Of a stretch of 64,000 nucleotides of DNA, positions 33,317 through 42,059 are shown piece after piece. Location of the stretch: positions 2,604,001 through 2,668,000 of the forward strand of contig NZ_CP049935.1 in NCBI RefSeq assembly GCF_011383005.1. Reading direction: 5' to 3'. This stretch comes from Phycicoccus sp. HDW14 (GTDB lineage Bacteria; Actinomycetota; Actinomycetes; Actinomycetales; Dermatophilaceae). The notes below the pieces were generated by a model that had not been told where the DNA came from, did not search any database, and was given only the letters and a program-made list of their open reading frames with translations. Made by a program: the position numbers and the translations under genes. How positions within the stretch are numbered: position 1 is the stretch's first letter; every line of letters begins with the position of its first letter.

Positions 33317-33353
33317 CGACGCCCCGGACTGCAGGGGGGTGTCCGGGGCGTCG
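33317..33353. terminator. bidirectional hairpin between YdeI-like and NlpC/P60 genes
   Basis: A perfect 13-bp stem (CGACGCCCCGGAC and complement) encloses an 11-base loop between two convergent stops (33282 and 33370). There is no T run, but it is well placed to end both transcripts. Confidence 0.7.
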
Positions 33354-33369
33354 CCTGCTCAGGGGTGGG

Positions 33370-34140
33370 TCAGAAGCGTCCGTACCCGCTGACGCCGGAG
33401 AAGATCGCCCGCTCGGCCGTCGACTTGCCGGGCTTCGGCGAGTCGATCATCGTCCCGGGGCCGGTGTAGATCCCGACGTGCCAGGCGGGTGAGCCGAAGA
33501 ACACGAGGTCGCCGGGCTGGGGGTTGCTGACCGGGGTGGCCGCGGCCTGCTGGTCGGCGGCGGTGCGCGGAAGCGAGATCCCGGCCTTGCCGAAGACGTA
33601 CTGCGTGAAGCCGGAGCAGTCGAAGCCCGTGGACGGGCTGGTGCCGCCGTAGGAGTAGGCGATGCCGAGCAGCGTGCGGGCGATGTTGACGATCTCGCTC
33701 GAGGACTGCTTGACGTTGGCGACGCTGACCCGCTGGGAGCGGCTCGCGACCGGGGCCTTGCGCTGCTCGACGGCGATCGCCACGGCCTTGGCCTTGGCGG
33801 CCGGCTTGGCGACGGCCTTGACCCCGGCGACACCGACGGGGTGCGTGGCGGCGGGGGCGGCGGCCGTGGGGGCGACGACGGCCGGGCGGGCGGTCAGCGC
33901 GCGCAGCGACGGGGCGACCTGGTGGCCGACGGTGCTGCTCGCACCGGCCGGCGCGGCGGCCGGACGCGCGGACGCGGCGGCCGGGAGGGCGAAGGTCGCG
34001 ACGAGGCCGCCGGAGGCGGCGAGGACGGCGGAGACGCGGATGCCGGTCTCGCCGGCACTGCGGGCCATCGAGGAGATCTCGGAGACGGGGCTGTAGCGAG
34101 CGGCATGACGGTGCCGCCCGGCACGGGTGTGCTCGGACAC
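33370..34140 (-). CDS. secreted NlpC/P60 peptidoglycan endopeptidase
   Basis: The 256-residue protein has an Ala/Pro-rich exported N-terminal half and a C-terminal NlpC/P60 domain. Catalytic Cys lies in FDCSGFTQYVF, the His in WHVGIYTG. RTLLGIAYSYGGTSP and DQQAAATPVSNPQPGDLVFFG complete the domain. It cleaves D-Glu-linked stem peptides in the cell wall. A basic linker (PVGVAGVKAVAKPAAKAKA) occurs almost identically in the neighbouring secreted gene. The GTG at 34140 lies just after a c-di-AMP riboswitch; an internal ATG (MARSAGETG) is an alternative start. Confidence 0.92.
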   Translation of the reverse strand: MSEHTRAGRHRHAARYSPVSEISSMARSAGETGIRVSAVLAASGGLVATFALPAAASARPAAAPAGASSTVGHQVAPSLRALTARPAVVAPTAAAPAATHPVGVAGVKAVAKPAAKAKAVAIAVEQRKAPVASRSQRVSVANVKQSSSEIVNIARTLLGIAYSYGGTSPSTGFDCSGFTQYVFGKAGISLPRTAADQQAAATPVSNPQPGDLVFFGSPAWHVGIYTGPGTMIDSPKPGKSTAERAIFSGVSGYGRF

Positions 34141-34147
34141 GGTGAAC

Positions 34148-34306
34148 CTCTCAGTGCCTACGAGGTGAGCTGTCGGGTTCGGGCTGAGGTTGCCCGGCCG
34201 GTGTGGCCCGTGAGGGCCGTACCGGCTTCACCCCAAGGAGTCGCGGCCAGGCCGTGGCTCCGAAGTGGTTCCCCCGCTCCTGCCAGGCGGACTCTCGAGA
34301 GTGACC
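34148..34306 (-). ncRNA. ydaO-type c-di-AMP riboswitch
   Basis: Reading the minus strand, the leader of the NlpC/P60 gene contains the conserved ydaO pieces in order: CGGGGGAACCA (34277-34267), TTGGGGTGAA (34236-34227), then AGCCCGA and GACAGCTCACCTCGTAGGC (34175-34157). These match the core of the B. subtilis ydaO element as I recall it. In actinobacteria such riboswitches commonly precede wall-hydrolase genes and turn them off at high c-di-AMP. The ends given are approximate. Confidence 0.85.
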
Positions 34307-34694
34307 CTGTGGTGGAGGCAGGACTCGGCGGTTCCACCACGGGTGCCCCCCGTCCGGGCCGGCGGGCACGTCGAACGTAACAGCGCCCACGGCAGATCAC
34401 AAAAAGATCACGGTGAGCGTTCTCAGGGAGCTCTTGGGTGCTCAGGGCCCCTGATGACAACGATGTCTGCTCGCGCGGCCCACACGCCCCCGCGCTCTCG
34501 CCTCCACCCGGCTCGCGAGCCGACCCGGACGTGTCGAGCCGCCTCGACCCGGCGCGCGGACGGACCCCTCGGCTCGGGAGCTCCAGCCGGGCTCGCGAGG
34601 CCCGCGGCGACCCGCACCACCCCGGGGACGACGACGGCCGCCGGACCCGGGGGTCGGCGGCCGTCGTCGGTGGCCCGCGCTGCGGGCCCGGCGG
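34307..34694. other. non-coding region upstream of the riboswitch
   Basis: There is no supportable gene. It should contain the promoter for the riboswitch-controlled transcript. A direct repeat GATCAC-AAAAA-GATCAC lies at about 34396-34412, the only A-rich spot nearby. The far end holds the terminator of the next wall-protein gene. Confidence 0.5.
34629..34669 (-). terminator. terminator of secreted wall-protein gene
   Basis: A 15-bp perfect stem (CGACGACGGCCGCCG and complement) with an 11-base loop lies 26 bases beyond the stop of the minus-strand gene at 34695. No T run is present. Confidence 0.7.
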
Positions 34695-35493
34695 TCAGTA
34701 GTTGACCGTCACGTGCACGTGGTCGTAGTGGTTCGCGGTGGGCGAGCCACGGTCCTCCATCGTGCTCCAGCCCTCGCCCGGCGCCCAGTAGCGCTGCTGC
34801 CAGATGAGGTACTTGACGTTGAACTTCCCGACGTTCTGCTGGACCCAGGCCGCGATGGCATCACCCTGCGAGGCGTTCGCGATCATGAAGTCGATGGCCT
34901 GGCCGGTGCCGTGCTCGTCGGCGGTGGCGCGCCGGCCGCCGATCGTCGGGGGCCGAAGAGCGCGTCGACGGCCGAGCAGATGCCGACCGCGTTGGGGATC
35001 AGGCCGATGTTCGTGCATTTGGCCGTGGTCTTGCCCGACCACGAGCCGGTCGGGGCGGCGGCACCCGACGAGGAGGAGGACGACGAGGCGTCGGCCGTCG
35101 TCGTGGGCTCGGGCTTCGCGACGGCCTTGACGCCGGCGACACCGACGGGTACGGGCTTGACCGGGGCGCTGCCCGCGGGGCGGCGACGGCCGGGGCCGGG
35201 GCGTCGTCGCGGTCGGCCCGCGAGCGCGAGGCGGACTCGAAGCCGCTGCGCTGGACGAGGGCCGCGGTGGCGACGACGTCGGCCGCGGGGGCGGCGGTCT
35301 CGGACTCGGCGCCGGCCTGGTCGGCCGGGACGGTCAGGGCGACGGCGGCGCCACCGACGACGCACAGGCCCGCGGCGGACTTGACCGCCCAGGAGGCTCC
35401 GAGGCTGGAGAAGCCGTCGGGGAGGCGGCGGACGCGGCCGGGCGCACGGCGCCGACCGGGGGCACGAGAGGGTGAGGGCACAGCAGATGTCAT
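34695..35493 (-). CDS. secreted wall-associated protein with ARB-07466-like C-terminal domain (two frameshifts)
   Basis: The N-terminus is a basic leader and membrane segment (SWAVKSAAGLCVVGGAAVALT). A Pro/Ala region and the linker PVGVAGVKAVAKPEP follow. The C-terminal ~110-residue domain includes CTNIGLIPNAVGICSAVDALFG, TADEHGTGQAIDFMIAN, YLIWQQRYWAPGEGW and NHYDHVHVTV. Its conserved His/Asp look like a metal site related to D,D-peptidase-like folds. The frame breaks in a GGGG run at ~35177-35180 and a GGGGG run at ~34948-34952 (plus strand); adding one base at each joins the parts. ATG at 35493. The shared linker with the NlpC/P60 protein suggests common wall localisation. Confidence 0.75.
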
Positions 35494-35603
35494 CTTCCGG
35501 GGTGGGTACGGCTCAGCGGCCACCGTACGGCACCCGGGACGCCGATGTCACGTTTGGGTAACGCGAGTCGGCCGTTCGACCGGGCCGTGGACGGCCGGAC
35601 GGT

Positions 35604-36301
35604 TCAGGCCGGGGCGACGAAGACGTGGCCCGCGATGTCGGCGGGAAGCGACACCCCGGTGGCCTCGTCGGCGCCCTCGTGGAAGACGACGACGCGGGTG
35701 CCGTCGCGGCGCACGCGGGCCGGCTGACCGGGCAGCAGGCCGGCGCTGGTGAGCAGGCCGAGGGCCTCGTGGTCGACCTGCACCGGCTCGCCGATCCGCC
35801 GGACGACGACCGACAGCGTCTCCTCGGCGGCGACCTCGTCGAGGGTGGTCAGGCCCAGCCGGAAGTCGACGACGTCGCCGACCTCACCGAGCTCGTCGAG
35901 GCCCGGGATCGGGTTGCCGTAGGGCGACTCGAGGTGGTCGGGGAGGATCGCGAGGATCTTGCGCTCGACGCGGTCGGACATCACGTGCTCCCACCGGCAG
36001 GCCTCGTCGTGGACGAACTCCCACTCCAGGCCGATGACGTCGACGAGCAGCCGCTCGGCGATGCGGTGCTTGCGCATGACGCGGGTGGCCAGCTTCCGGC
36101 CGTGCTCGCTCAGCTCGAGGTGGCGGTCGCCGGCGACGGCGAGCAGGCCGTCGCGCTCCATCCGGGCCACGGTCTGGGAGACGGTGGGCCCGGAGTGGCC
36201 GAGCCGCTCGGCGATGCGGGCGCGCAGGGGGTGATGCCCTCCTCCTCGAGCTCGAAGATGGTGCGGAGGTACATCTCCGTGGTGTCGATGAGGTCGGTCA
36301 C
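35604..36301 (-). CDS. ideR: iron-dependent repressor IdeR/DtxR (one frameshift)
   Basis: The sequence is a close match to the IdeR/DtxR family. The N-terminus [22 protein letters not shown] holds the metal-ligand Met. After adding one C in the run at ~36227-36231, [32 protein letters not shown] is the DNA-binding helix-turn-helix. [11 protein letters not shown] and [11 protein letters not shown] carry metal-ligand His, Glu and Cys. A C-terminal SH3-like domain is present. With Fe2+ it represses iron-uptake genes. GTG start at 36301 lies 10 bases after the MFS stop, so the two form an operon; a DtxR-box-like sequence overlaps the junction. Confidence 0.92.
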
Positions 36302-36303
36302 GC

Positions 36304-36315
36304 AGGCAAGCCTAA
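36304..36315. promoter_or_regulatory. DtxR-box-like site at ideR start
   Basis: AGGCAAGCCTAA lies immediately before the ideR start codon and overlaps the MFS stop. Its AGGC-AA-GCCT core is palindromic and resembles a half to two-thirds of a DtxR/IdeR box. It may allow autoregulation inside the operon. Confidence 0.4.
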
Positions 36316-37532
36316 TCTGACCCGCCGACGTCGGCGGTCCGCCGGCGCGGGTCGTGCACCGGCAGCCAGCGCAGCAGCCACCCGCCGCCGAGCAGGGTGA
36401 GGACCCCCACCGACACGCTCGCCGCGCCGATGGAGGCCACCGCGGCCACGGCGCCGACGACGATCGAGGCCCCGTTGTGGCCGACGAGCGAGAGCAGCCG
36501 CCAGATGCCGAGGAAGGCCGCGCGTCCCTGCACCGGGGCCGCGTCGGCACCCAGCGTCATGACGATCCCCGAGCCCAGGCCGTTGCCGACGCCCATGCCG
36601 ACGGCGACCGCCCCGACCGCCGCGAGCGAGGAGGTGAGGGGCAGGACGAGCAGGCCGATGCCGAGCAACACGGTGACCGGCAGGGCCACCCAGACCCGGC
36701 CGCGGCGGTCCATCAGGGAGCCGGCGGGGTAGAAGAGCAGCACCTCGACGAGCCCCGCGGCTCCGAAGACGAGCGCGGTCTGGGCGGCCGAGAGCCCGAC
36801 GTGCTCGGCCCAGAGCGGCACTACGACGACGCGGGACGAGCGGGCCAGGCCGATGGCCAGGACGCCGAGGCCCACCGTCAGCAGCACCGCCCGCTGCTGC
36901 CGGACGACCTCGAGCACCCCCGTGCGGGCGACCGGCTCGCCGGCACCGTCGACCACCGGCGCGACGTGGGCCCCGAGGTCGGGTGAGGCCGCCGCGACCC
37001 CGGCCGCGAGCAGCCCCGCGACCACGGCGATGCCGAACGCCGCCTGCGGACCCCGGTGGGCGATGAGCGGAGCGCCGAGCAGCGGGCCGACGAAGAGGCC
37101 GATCCGGGCCACGCCGCCGAGGGTCGACATCGCCCGGGCGCGCATCGTCTCGGGGGCGGCCGCCGTCAGGTACGACTGCCGGGCGAGGAGGAAGACCGCG
37201 CCGGTCGGCCCGGAGAGCAGGACGGCGAGGGCGAGCACCCAGAGCGAGGGCGCGAGCATTGCGAGGAGGGCGGCCCCGGCGTCGGCGACCCCGGCGAGGA
37301 CGAGCGCGCGCCGCTCCCCCATCCGGTCGACGAGGACGCCGGACGGCACGGCCGAGACCAGCTCGGAGACGGTCGCGATGCCGACGAAGAGGGCCGCGAC
37401 CGGCACGGTGGCACCGAGCCCGCGGGCACTGAGGGCGATGACGGGCAGCGTCGCGCCGATGCCGACCGACCACAGCGCCGTCGGCCCGAAGGCGGGCACC
37501 GCGATCCGCCGCAGCGAGAACTCCTCCGGCAC
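36312..37532 (-). CDS. MFS transporter, drug/metabolite exporter type
   Basis: The 406-residue protein has twelve helices. The MFS motif A is visible in [16 protein letters not shown] (between helices 2 and 3) and again as [14 protein letters not shown] in the second half. I choose GTG at 37532 ([13 protein letters not shown]), preceded by an AAAGGGGG site; longer starts read into the palindromic promoter. It is upstream of and probably co-transcribed with ideR. The substrate is unknown. Confidence 0.85.
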   Translation of the reverse strand: MPEEFSLRRIAVPAFGPTALWSVGIGATLPVIALSARGLGATVPVAALFVGIATVSELVSAVPSGVLVDRMGERRALVLAGVADAGAALLAMLAPSLWVLALAVLLSGPTGAVFLLARQSYLTAAAPETMRARAMSTLGGVARIGLFVGPLLGAPLIAHRGPQAAFGIAVVAGLLAAGVAAASPDLGAHVAPVVDGAGEPVARTGVLEVVRQQRAVLLTVGLGVLAIGLARSSRVVVVPLWAEHVGLSAAQTALVFGAAGLVEVLLFYPAGSLMDRRGRVWVALPVTVLLGIGLLVLPLTSSLAAVGAVAVGMGVGNGLGSGIVMTLGADAAPVQGRAAFLGIWRLLSLVGHNGASIVVGAVAAVASIGAASVSVGVLTLLGGGWLLRWLPVHDPRRRTADVGGSD

Positions 37533-37547
37533 GCCGCACCCCCTTTC

Positions 37548-37561
37548 TCTTGACGTCAAGA
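37548..37561. promoter_or_regulatory. 14-bp perfect palindrome in divergent promoter
   Basis: TCTTGACGTCAAGA is a perfect palindrome, 16 bases from the MFS start and 78 from the divergent thioesterase-like start. Its form is like MarR-family operators. The protein that binds it is not evident in the adjacent genes. Confidence 0.55.
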
Positions 37562-37638
37562 TACTTCGTCGGGTCGCCGGACGGGGCGAGTGGTGCAGAC
37601 CACACGACGGGAGGCGCGCGCGTGGGTACGTTGACCGC

Positions 37639-38375
37639 GTGGAGCTGACCATCCCCCGCCGCTACTGCGGTCCCCCGAGTCCGGCAACGGCGGCTGGGTG
37701 AGCGGCGCGCTCGCCGCGCACGTGCGCACCTCGCGCGAGCTGCCCTCCGTGACCGTCCGCCTGTCCGCCCCGCCGCCGCTCGGCCGGCCGCTCGCCGTCG
37801 TCGGCGACGAACCGGACCCGCTCACCGGCACCTCGGTGCTGCGGCTGCTCGACGGCGACGTGCTCGTCGCGGCGGGGTCGGCCGTGCCCGAGCTCGACGA
37901 GCCGGTGCCGTCGGCGGCGACCACCGAGGAGGCCCGGCTCGCCGAGGACCGCTACGAGGGCGCCACCGGGCACCCCTTCCCGACGTGCTTCTCGTGCGGC
38001 CCCGACCGCGAGCCCGGTGACGGACTGCGGCTGCGGCCCGGGCCGCTCGACGACGGCACGGGCCGCTACGCGTGCACCTGGACGGCGCCGGACGACGTGT
38101 CCCTCCCGACGGCGTGGGCGGCCCTGGACTGCCCCGGCGGCTGGTCGGCGGGCATCGCGGGACGCCCGATGGTCCTCGGCACGATGACCGCCCGGGTGTG
38201 GCGCCTGCCCGAGCCCGGCGAGCTCCTCGTCGTCACGGCGTGGCAGCGTGGGGCGCAGGGCCGGCGGCACTGGTCCGCGAGCACGCTGCACGCCGGCGAC
38301 GAGCTGGTGGGCCGGGCCGAGGCCACCTGGGTCGCCGTCGACCCCGAGACCGTCCGACCGAGGGAGCAGCCGTGA
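37639..38375 (+). CDS. hotdog-fold thioesterase-like protein (one frameshift)
   Basis: It begins VELTIPRRYCGPP. After restoring one C in the CCCCC run at ~37672-37676 it continues ESGNGGWVSGALAAHV, giving about 245 residues. The GNGG(W)xxG start, VRLSAPPPLGRPLAV and a central GHPFPTCFSCGPDREPGDGLRL are hallmarks of a family of actinobacterial acyl-thioesterase-like double-hotdog proteins. The CFSCG pair may bind metal. The GTG at 37639 is divergent from the MFS gene; the end overlaps the SDR start (GTGA). The substrate is unknown. Confidence 0.72.
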
Positions 38376-39208
38376 CCGGGAGCATCGCCGAGCCGACCGC
38401 GGGGTCCGCAGGGTCGGACGAGCCCCTGACGTCCGTCGAGCCGGCCGCGGCAGCGCCCGACATGCGCCGCACCGCGGTCGTCACCGGCGCGAGCAGCGGC
38501 ATCGGGGCGGCGACCGCCCGGCTGCTCGCGGCCCACGGCTTCCGGGTCGTCTGCGCCGCCCGGCGGGCCGAGCGCGTCGAGGAGCTGGCCGCCGAGCTCG
38601 GCGGGGTGGCCGTCGCCTGCGACGTCACGCTCGACGACGACGTCGCCCGGCTGGCCGAGGCCGCGGGCGGGGTCGTGCACGTCCTCGTCAACAACGCCGG
38701 TGGGGCGCTGGGGCTCGAGGCCGTCGCCGACGCCGACGTCGACCTCTGGCGGCAGATGTACGAGACGAACGTCCTCGGCACGCTCAAGGTCACGAAGGCG
38801 CTGCTGCCGTCGCTCGTCGCGGCCGGGGGCGACGGCATCGTCGTCAACGTCGGCTCGATCGCCGGGCTGCTCGCCTACGAGGGCGGTGGGGGGTACACGG
38901 TGGCCAAGCACGGCGTCCACGTGATGACCGAGACACTGCGCCTCGAGCTGTTCGACCAGCCGGTGCGCATCACCGAGATCGCCCCCGGGATGGTGCACAC
39001 CGAGGAGTTCTCGCTCACCCGCTTCGGCGGTGACCAGGAGCGGGCCGACCGCGTCTACGAGGGGGTGCCGGGCCCACTCGTCGCCGACGACGTCGCCGAG
39101 GCCGTCGTCTGGATGGCCACGAGGCCGGCGCACGTCAACGTCGACCTGCTCGTCCTCAAGCCCCGGGCCCAGGCCGCGCCGCACAAGGTGCACCGCCTCC
39201 CCTCCTGA
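38372..39208 (+). CDS. short-chain dehydrogenase/reductase
   Basis: The classical SDR has a 30-residue Ala/Glu-rich leader, then MRRTAVVTGASSGIGAATARL (cofactor loop), NNAGGALGLE, NVGSIAGLL (catalytic Ser) and GGYTVAKHGVHVM (Tyr/Lys). EIAPGMVHTEEFSLTRFGGD is close to serine/3-hydroxy acid dehydrogenase YdfG-like enzymes. GTG at 38372 overlaps the previous stop; ATG at 38462 may be the true start and would remove the leader. It is probably NADP-dependent. The substrate is not deducible. Confidence 0.9.
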   Translation: MTGSIAEPTAGSAGSDEPLTSVEPAAAAPDMRRTAVVTGASSGIGAATARLLAAHGFRVVCAARRAERVEELAAELGGVAVACDVTLDDDVARLAEAAGGVVHVLVNNAGGALGLEAVADADVDLWRQMYETNVLGTLKVTKALLPSLVAAGGDGIVVNVGSIAGLLAYEGGGGYTVAKHGVHVMTETLRLELFDQPVRITEIAPGMVHTEEFSLTRFGGDQERADRVYEGVPGPLVADDVAEAVVWMATRPAHVNVDLLVLKPRAQAAPHKVHRLPS

Positions 39209-39213
39209 CCGCC

Positions 39214-39741
39214 GTGGAACCGTTCGCGGAGGTGCTGCTCGCCGGCGGGCACACGAACTCGCTCGGCCGCTCGGGCGAGGTGCTGGACGTCGTGCGCGCC
39301 GACCCCTCCCGGACCGACGAGCTGTTCGCCTGCATCGGCCACGACGACGCCTGGGTGCGGATGCGCGCCGTCGACACCTTCGAGAAGCTCGTCCGCGAGG
39401 AGCCGGAGCGCGGCGCCCCCTACGTCGGGCACATCCTCGGGACGCTGACCCGCAGCACGCAGCCGTCGGTGCAGTGGCACGTCGCGCAGCTGGTCGGGCT
39501 GCTCGAGCTCACCGGCGCCCAGCGGGCCGCGGCCGTCGCGTGGCTCGGCGACCGGCTCGCGGGCACCGACGTCGACTGGATCGTCGCGGCGCAGTCGATG
39601 GCCACGCTCGTCGCCTTCCACGAGGACGGCTCCGTCACGACCGACCGGCTCGAGCGGCTGCTCGACGTGCAGACCGGTCACCACTCGGCATCGGTGCGGC
39701 GCAAGGCATCCGCGTTCCTCGCGGCCCTGCGCGACTCCTGA
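39214..39741 (+). CDS. HEAT-repeat-like helical protein
   Basis: The 175-residue protein contains several helix pairs with HEAT-like pattern (DDAWVRMRAVDTFEKLV, QPSVQWHVAQLVGLLEL, SVRRKASAFLAAL). No catalytic motif is visible. GTG start at 39214, 5 bases after the SDR stop, indicates an operon. It may be a protein-interaction scaffold; its partner is unknown. Confidence 0.75.
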   Translation: MEPFAEVLLAGGHTNSLGRSGEVLDVVRADPSRTDELFACIGHDDAWVRMRAVDTFEKLVREEPERGAPYVGHILGTLTRSTQPSVQWHVAQLVGLLELTGAQRAAAVAWLGDRLAGTDVDWIVAAQSMATLVAFHEDGSVTTDRLERLLDVQTGHHSASVRRKASAFLAALRDS

Positions 39742-39777
39742 CGCCTTGGGGCGGGCGGCCGTCAGGGCCGGCGGCCG

Positions 39778-40455
39778 TCAGGGCTGGCGGCGGGAGACCT
39801 CCCACGAGCCCGCATCCCCGAGGTCGCCCTCGCCGGTGCGGGTGTGGACGAGCCGGTCGTGCAGGCGGTTGCGGCGGCCGGCCCACAGCTCCACCTCGTC
39901 GCAGAGGATGCGGAAGCCGCCCCAGGCGTCGGGCACGGGGACGTCGTCGTCCGAGCCGTGGTCGGGGAACTCGGCGGCTCGTGCGGCGTACGCGGCCTCG
40001 AGGTCCGCGCGCGAGCCGACGGGCTGCGACTGCTGCGACGCCCAGGCCGAGATGCGCGAGGCCCAGGGGCGCGAGACCCAGTAGGAGCGCACCTCGTCCT
40101 CGTCGAGCTGGACCGCCCTGCCGCGGAACCGGATCGCTCGGTACATCGCCGGCCAGGTGAGCGCGGCGGCGACGTGCGCGTTGACGGTCAGCTCACGGCC
40201 CTTGGTCGAGGTGAGGTCGGTGACGAAGCCCGGGCCGCGCTCGTCGAGGAACCGCATGAGGACGGTACGCACGTTCGGCCGGCCCTCGGGGTCGGCGGAG
40301 GCCACCGACAGGGCGAGCGGCTCGAAGACGTCGGCCTCGGTCTCCGAGCGCCGGACCGCGTCGTCGACCCAGGCGCGGACGCTGGCGTACGGGGTCTCGA
40401 GGAGGTCGGCCTCGGAGATGCCGTCACCGGTGTAGTCGACGCGATGCGGGTCCAT
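39778..40455 (-). CDS. pdxH: pyridoxamine 5'-phosphate oxidase
   Basis: The 225-residue FMN enzyme oxidises PNP/PMP to pyridoxal phosphate. Family landmarks are present: EADVFEPLALSVASADPEGRPNVRTVLMR, GFVTDLTSTKGRELTVN, RAIRFRGRAVQLDEDEVRSYWVSRPWASRISAWASQQSQPV, and the C-terminal substrate-binding WAGRRNRLHDRLVHTR. The ATG at 40455 begins MDPHRVDY. Upstream lies a regular array of four 21-bp-spaced repeats that could control it. SerC at 45.6 kb is a PLP enzyme, but the link is loose. Confidence 0.95.
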   Translation of the reverse strand: MDPHRVDYTGDGISEADLLETPYASVRAWVDDAVRRSETEADVFEPLALSVASADPEGRPNVRTVLMRFLDERGPGFVTDLTSTKGRELTVNAHVAAALTWPAMYRAIRFRGRAVQLDEDEVRSYWVSRPWASRISAWASQQSQPVGSRADLEAAYAARAAEFPDHGSDDDVPVPDAWGGFRILCDEVELWAGRRNRLHDRLVHTRTGEGDLGDAGSWEVSRRQP

Positions 40456-40546
40456 GCCGCCAGCCTAGGACTTCCCACCGGGCAGGCTCCCCCGCGCCCG
40501 GCCGCGAGGGGACAGGTGGTGCACCAGAACTCCTGTCGCCCCCGGA

Positions 40547-40619
40547 GGGATACCTGTCGCTGCGACCGGGATACCTGACCTCCCGACCGGGATACCTGAC
40601 ATCCCGACCGGGATACCTG
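40547..40619. repeat. four GGGATACCTG repeats at exact 21-bp spacing
   Basis: The decamer GGGATACCTG occurs at 40547, 40568, 40589 and 40610, each 21 bases apart (two helical turns). The last three share the longer GACCGGGATACCTGAC. A 9-bp inverted repeat, GTCGCTGCG (40556-40564) and CGCAGCGAC (40621-40629), brackets the last three copies. The array is 92-164 bases upstream of pdxH and between it and the MFS stop. It looks like a helically phased operator array. Confidence 0.8.
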
Positions 40620-40699
40620 ACGCAGCGACTGGATCTCGCGACCACACCCCCTCCTCTCCGTACCCCCTCTCGGGCGACGCCGTCCGGCGCGCCGCACCC

Positions 40700-42001
40700 T
40701 CAGGGGGTCGGGTGGCGGGCGTCGTACCGGACGAAACCGGGCTGCCGCAGCGACAGGACGACGACGGCGAGCACGCACGCCAGCCCACCTCCGACGGCCG
40801 TCCAGCCCTCGCCCACCCGCTCGGCCACCCCGCCGCCCACCAGCTCGCCGAGCCGCGGCCCGCCCGCCACGACGACGACGAACACCCCCTGCAGCCGCCC
40901 GCGCATCCGGTCCGGCGCCGCCGACTGCAGGATCGTCGTCCGGAACACCGCGCTCACCGAGTCGGCCGCTCCGGCGAAGGCCATCGCCGCCAGGGCCGCG
41001 ACGAACGCCTGGTCCCGCGTCAGCGCCCCGCCGGCCGCGAGCAGCGCCACCCCCAGCCCGCTGATGCCGACGCCCCAGCCGGCGACGCTCACCATGATCG
41101 CCGCGCCCTGCCGTCGGACGCCGCCCAGTCGCCCGGACAGGACCATCGCGAGGATGCCGCCGCCGGCTGCCGCCGCGTAGAGCGCCCCGACGGTCGTGGC
41201 CCCGCCCCCGAGGATCACCGCACCCGCCGCCGGGAAGAGCACCCGCGGCTGGGCGAGCAGCATCGCCGCGATGTCCGCGACGAACGTCATCCGGACGTTG
41301 GGCGCCGTGCGCAGGAACGCGAACCCGTCGAGCACCGAGCGCAGCCCGACCCGTCGCGCCACCGGCTCACCCTCCACCGCGTCGGGCGGCACCGGGTGCA
41401 GCCGCCACAGGCTGTGCACGGCGGCGAGGGTGAGCACGGCGTCGGTCGTGTACGCCGCGCGGTAGCCGCCCCAGTCGACGAGGACGCCGGCGAGCAGCGG
41501 CCCGGCGGTGAGCGCGGCGTTCATCGCGAACACCGAGAGGGCGTTGGCCGCAGGCAGCTGCTCGGGCGCCAGGATCCGCGGGTAGATGCTCGTGCGTGCC
41601 GGCGACGACACCGCGAAGGCCCCGCTCCACACCGCGACCACCGCGTACAGCAGCCAGGTCGAGCTGCTGCCCAGCCAGGCCTGCGTCGCGGCCACGACGC
41701 TCGTCGCGAAGACCACCAGCGTCGCGACGAGCCCGACCAGCCGGCGGTCGTGGTGGTCCGCGAGCGCCCCGCCGTACAGCCCCATGACGACGAGCGGTAC
41801 CAGCGCGAACAGCCCGACGACCCCGACCGAGGCGGTCGAGCCGGTGAGGTCGTACACCTGCAGCCCGATGGCGACGACGGCCATCTGGGATCCGACGTTG
41901 GAGAGCGTGAACCCGGTCCACAGCCGCCGGTAGTCACGGTTGCTCCGGAACGGCGTGAGGTCCGGGAGCAGGGAGCGCAGCACCGGCGCATCATCGCCCA
42001 T
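40700..42001 (-). CDS. MFS transporter, EntS-like exporter type
   Basis: The 433-residue protein has twelve helices. The N-terminus FRSNRDYRRLWTGFTLSNVGSQMAVVAIGLQVYDLTGS and GGALADHHDRRLV (motif A) are typical of EntS/MFS_3 exporters of siderophores or drugs. PARTSIYPRILAPEQLPAANAL is the conserved middle loop. ATG at 42001 (MGDDAPV). No IdeR box is visible upstream, so an iron link is only by family resemblance. It is divergent from the NYN gene. Confidence 0.88.
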   Translation of the reverse strand: MGDDAPVLRSLLPDLTPFRSNRDYRRLWTGFTLSNVGSQMAVVAIGLQVYDLTGSTASVGVVGLFALVPLVVMGLYGGALADHHDRRLVGLVATLVVFATSVVAATQAWLGSSSTWLLYAVVAVWSGAFAVSSPARTSIYPRILAPEQLPAANALSVFAMNAALTAGPLLAGVLVDWGGYRAAYTTDAVLTLAAVHSLWRLHPVPPDAVEGEPVARRVGLRSVLDGFAFLRTAPNVRMTFVADIAAMLLAQPRVLFPAAGAVILGGGATTVGALYAAAAGGGILAMVLSGRLGGVRRQGAAIMVSVAGWGVGISGLGVALLAAGGALTRDQAFVAALAAMAFAGAADSVSAVFRTTILQSAAPDRMRGRLQGVFVVVVAGGPRLGELVGGGVAERVGEGWTAVGGGLACVLAVVVLSLRQPGFVRYDARHPTP

Positions 42002-42059
42002 CGGGGCCCACCGACGGGCGTGAGGGTCCCGCCGCCCACCACGCACTAGCCTCGACGGC

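Noticed and set aside
40547..40619. CRISPR-like regularly spaced repeats
   Set aside because: The repeat is 10-16 bp with an exact 21-bp period and similar intervening bases. There are no unique spacers of CRISPR length and no cas genes.
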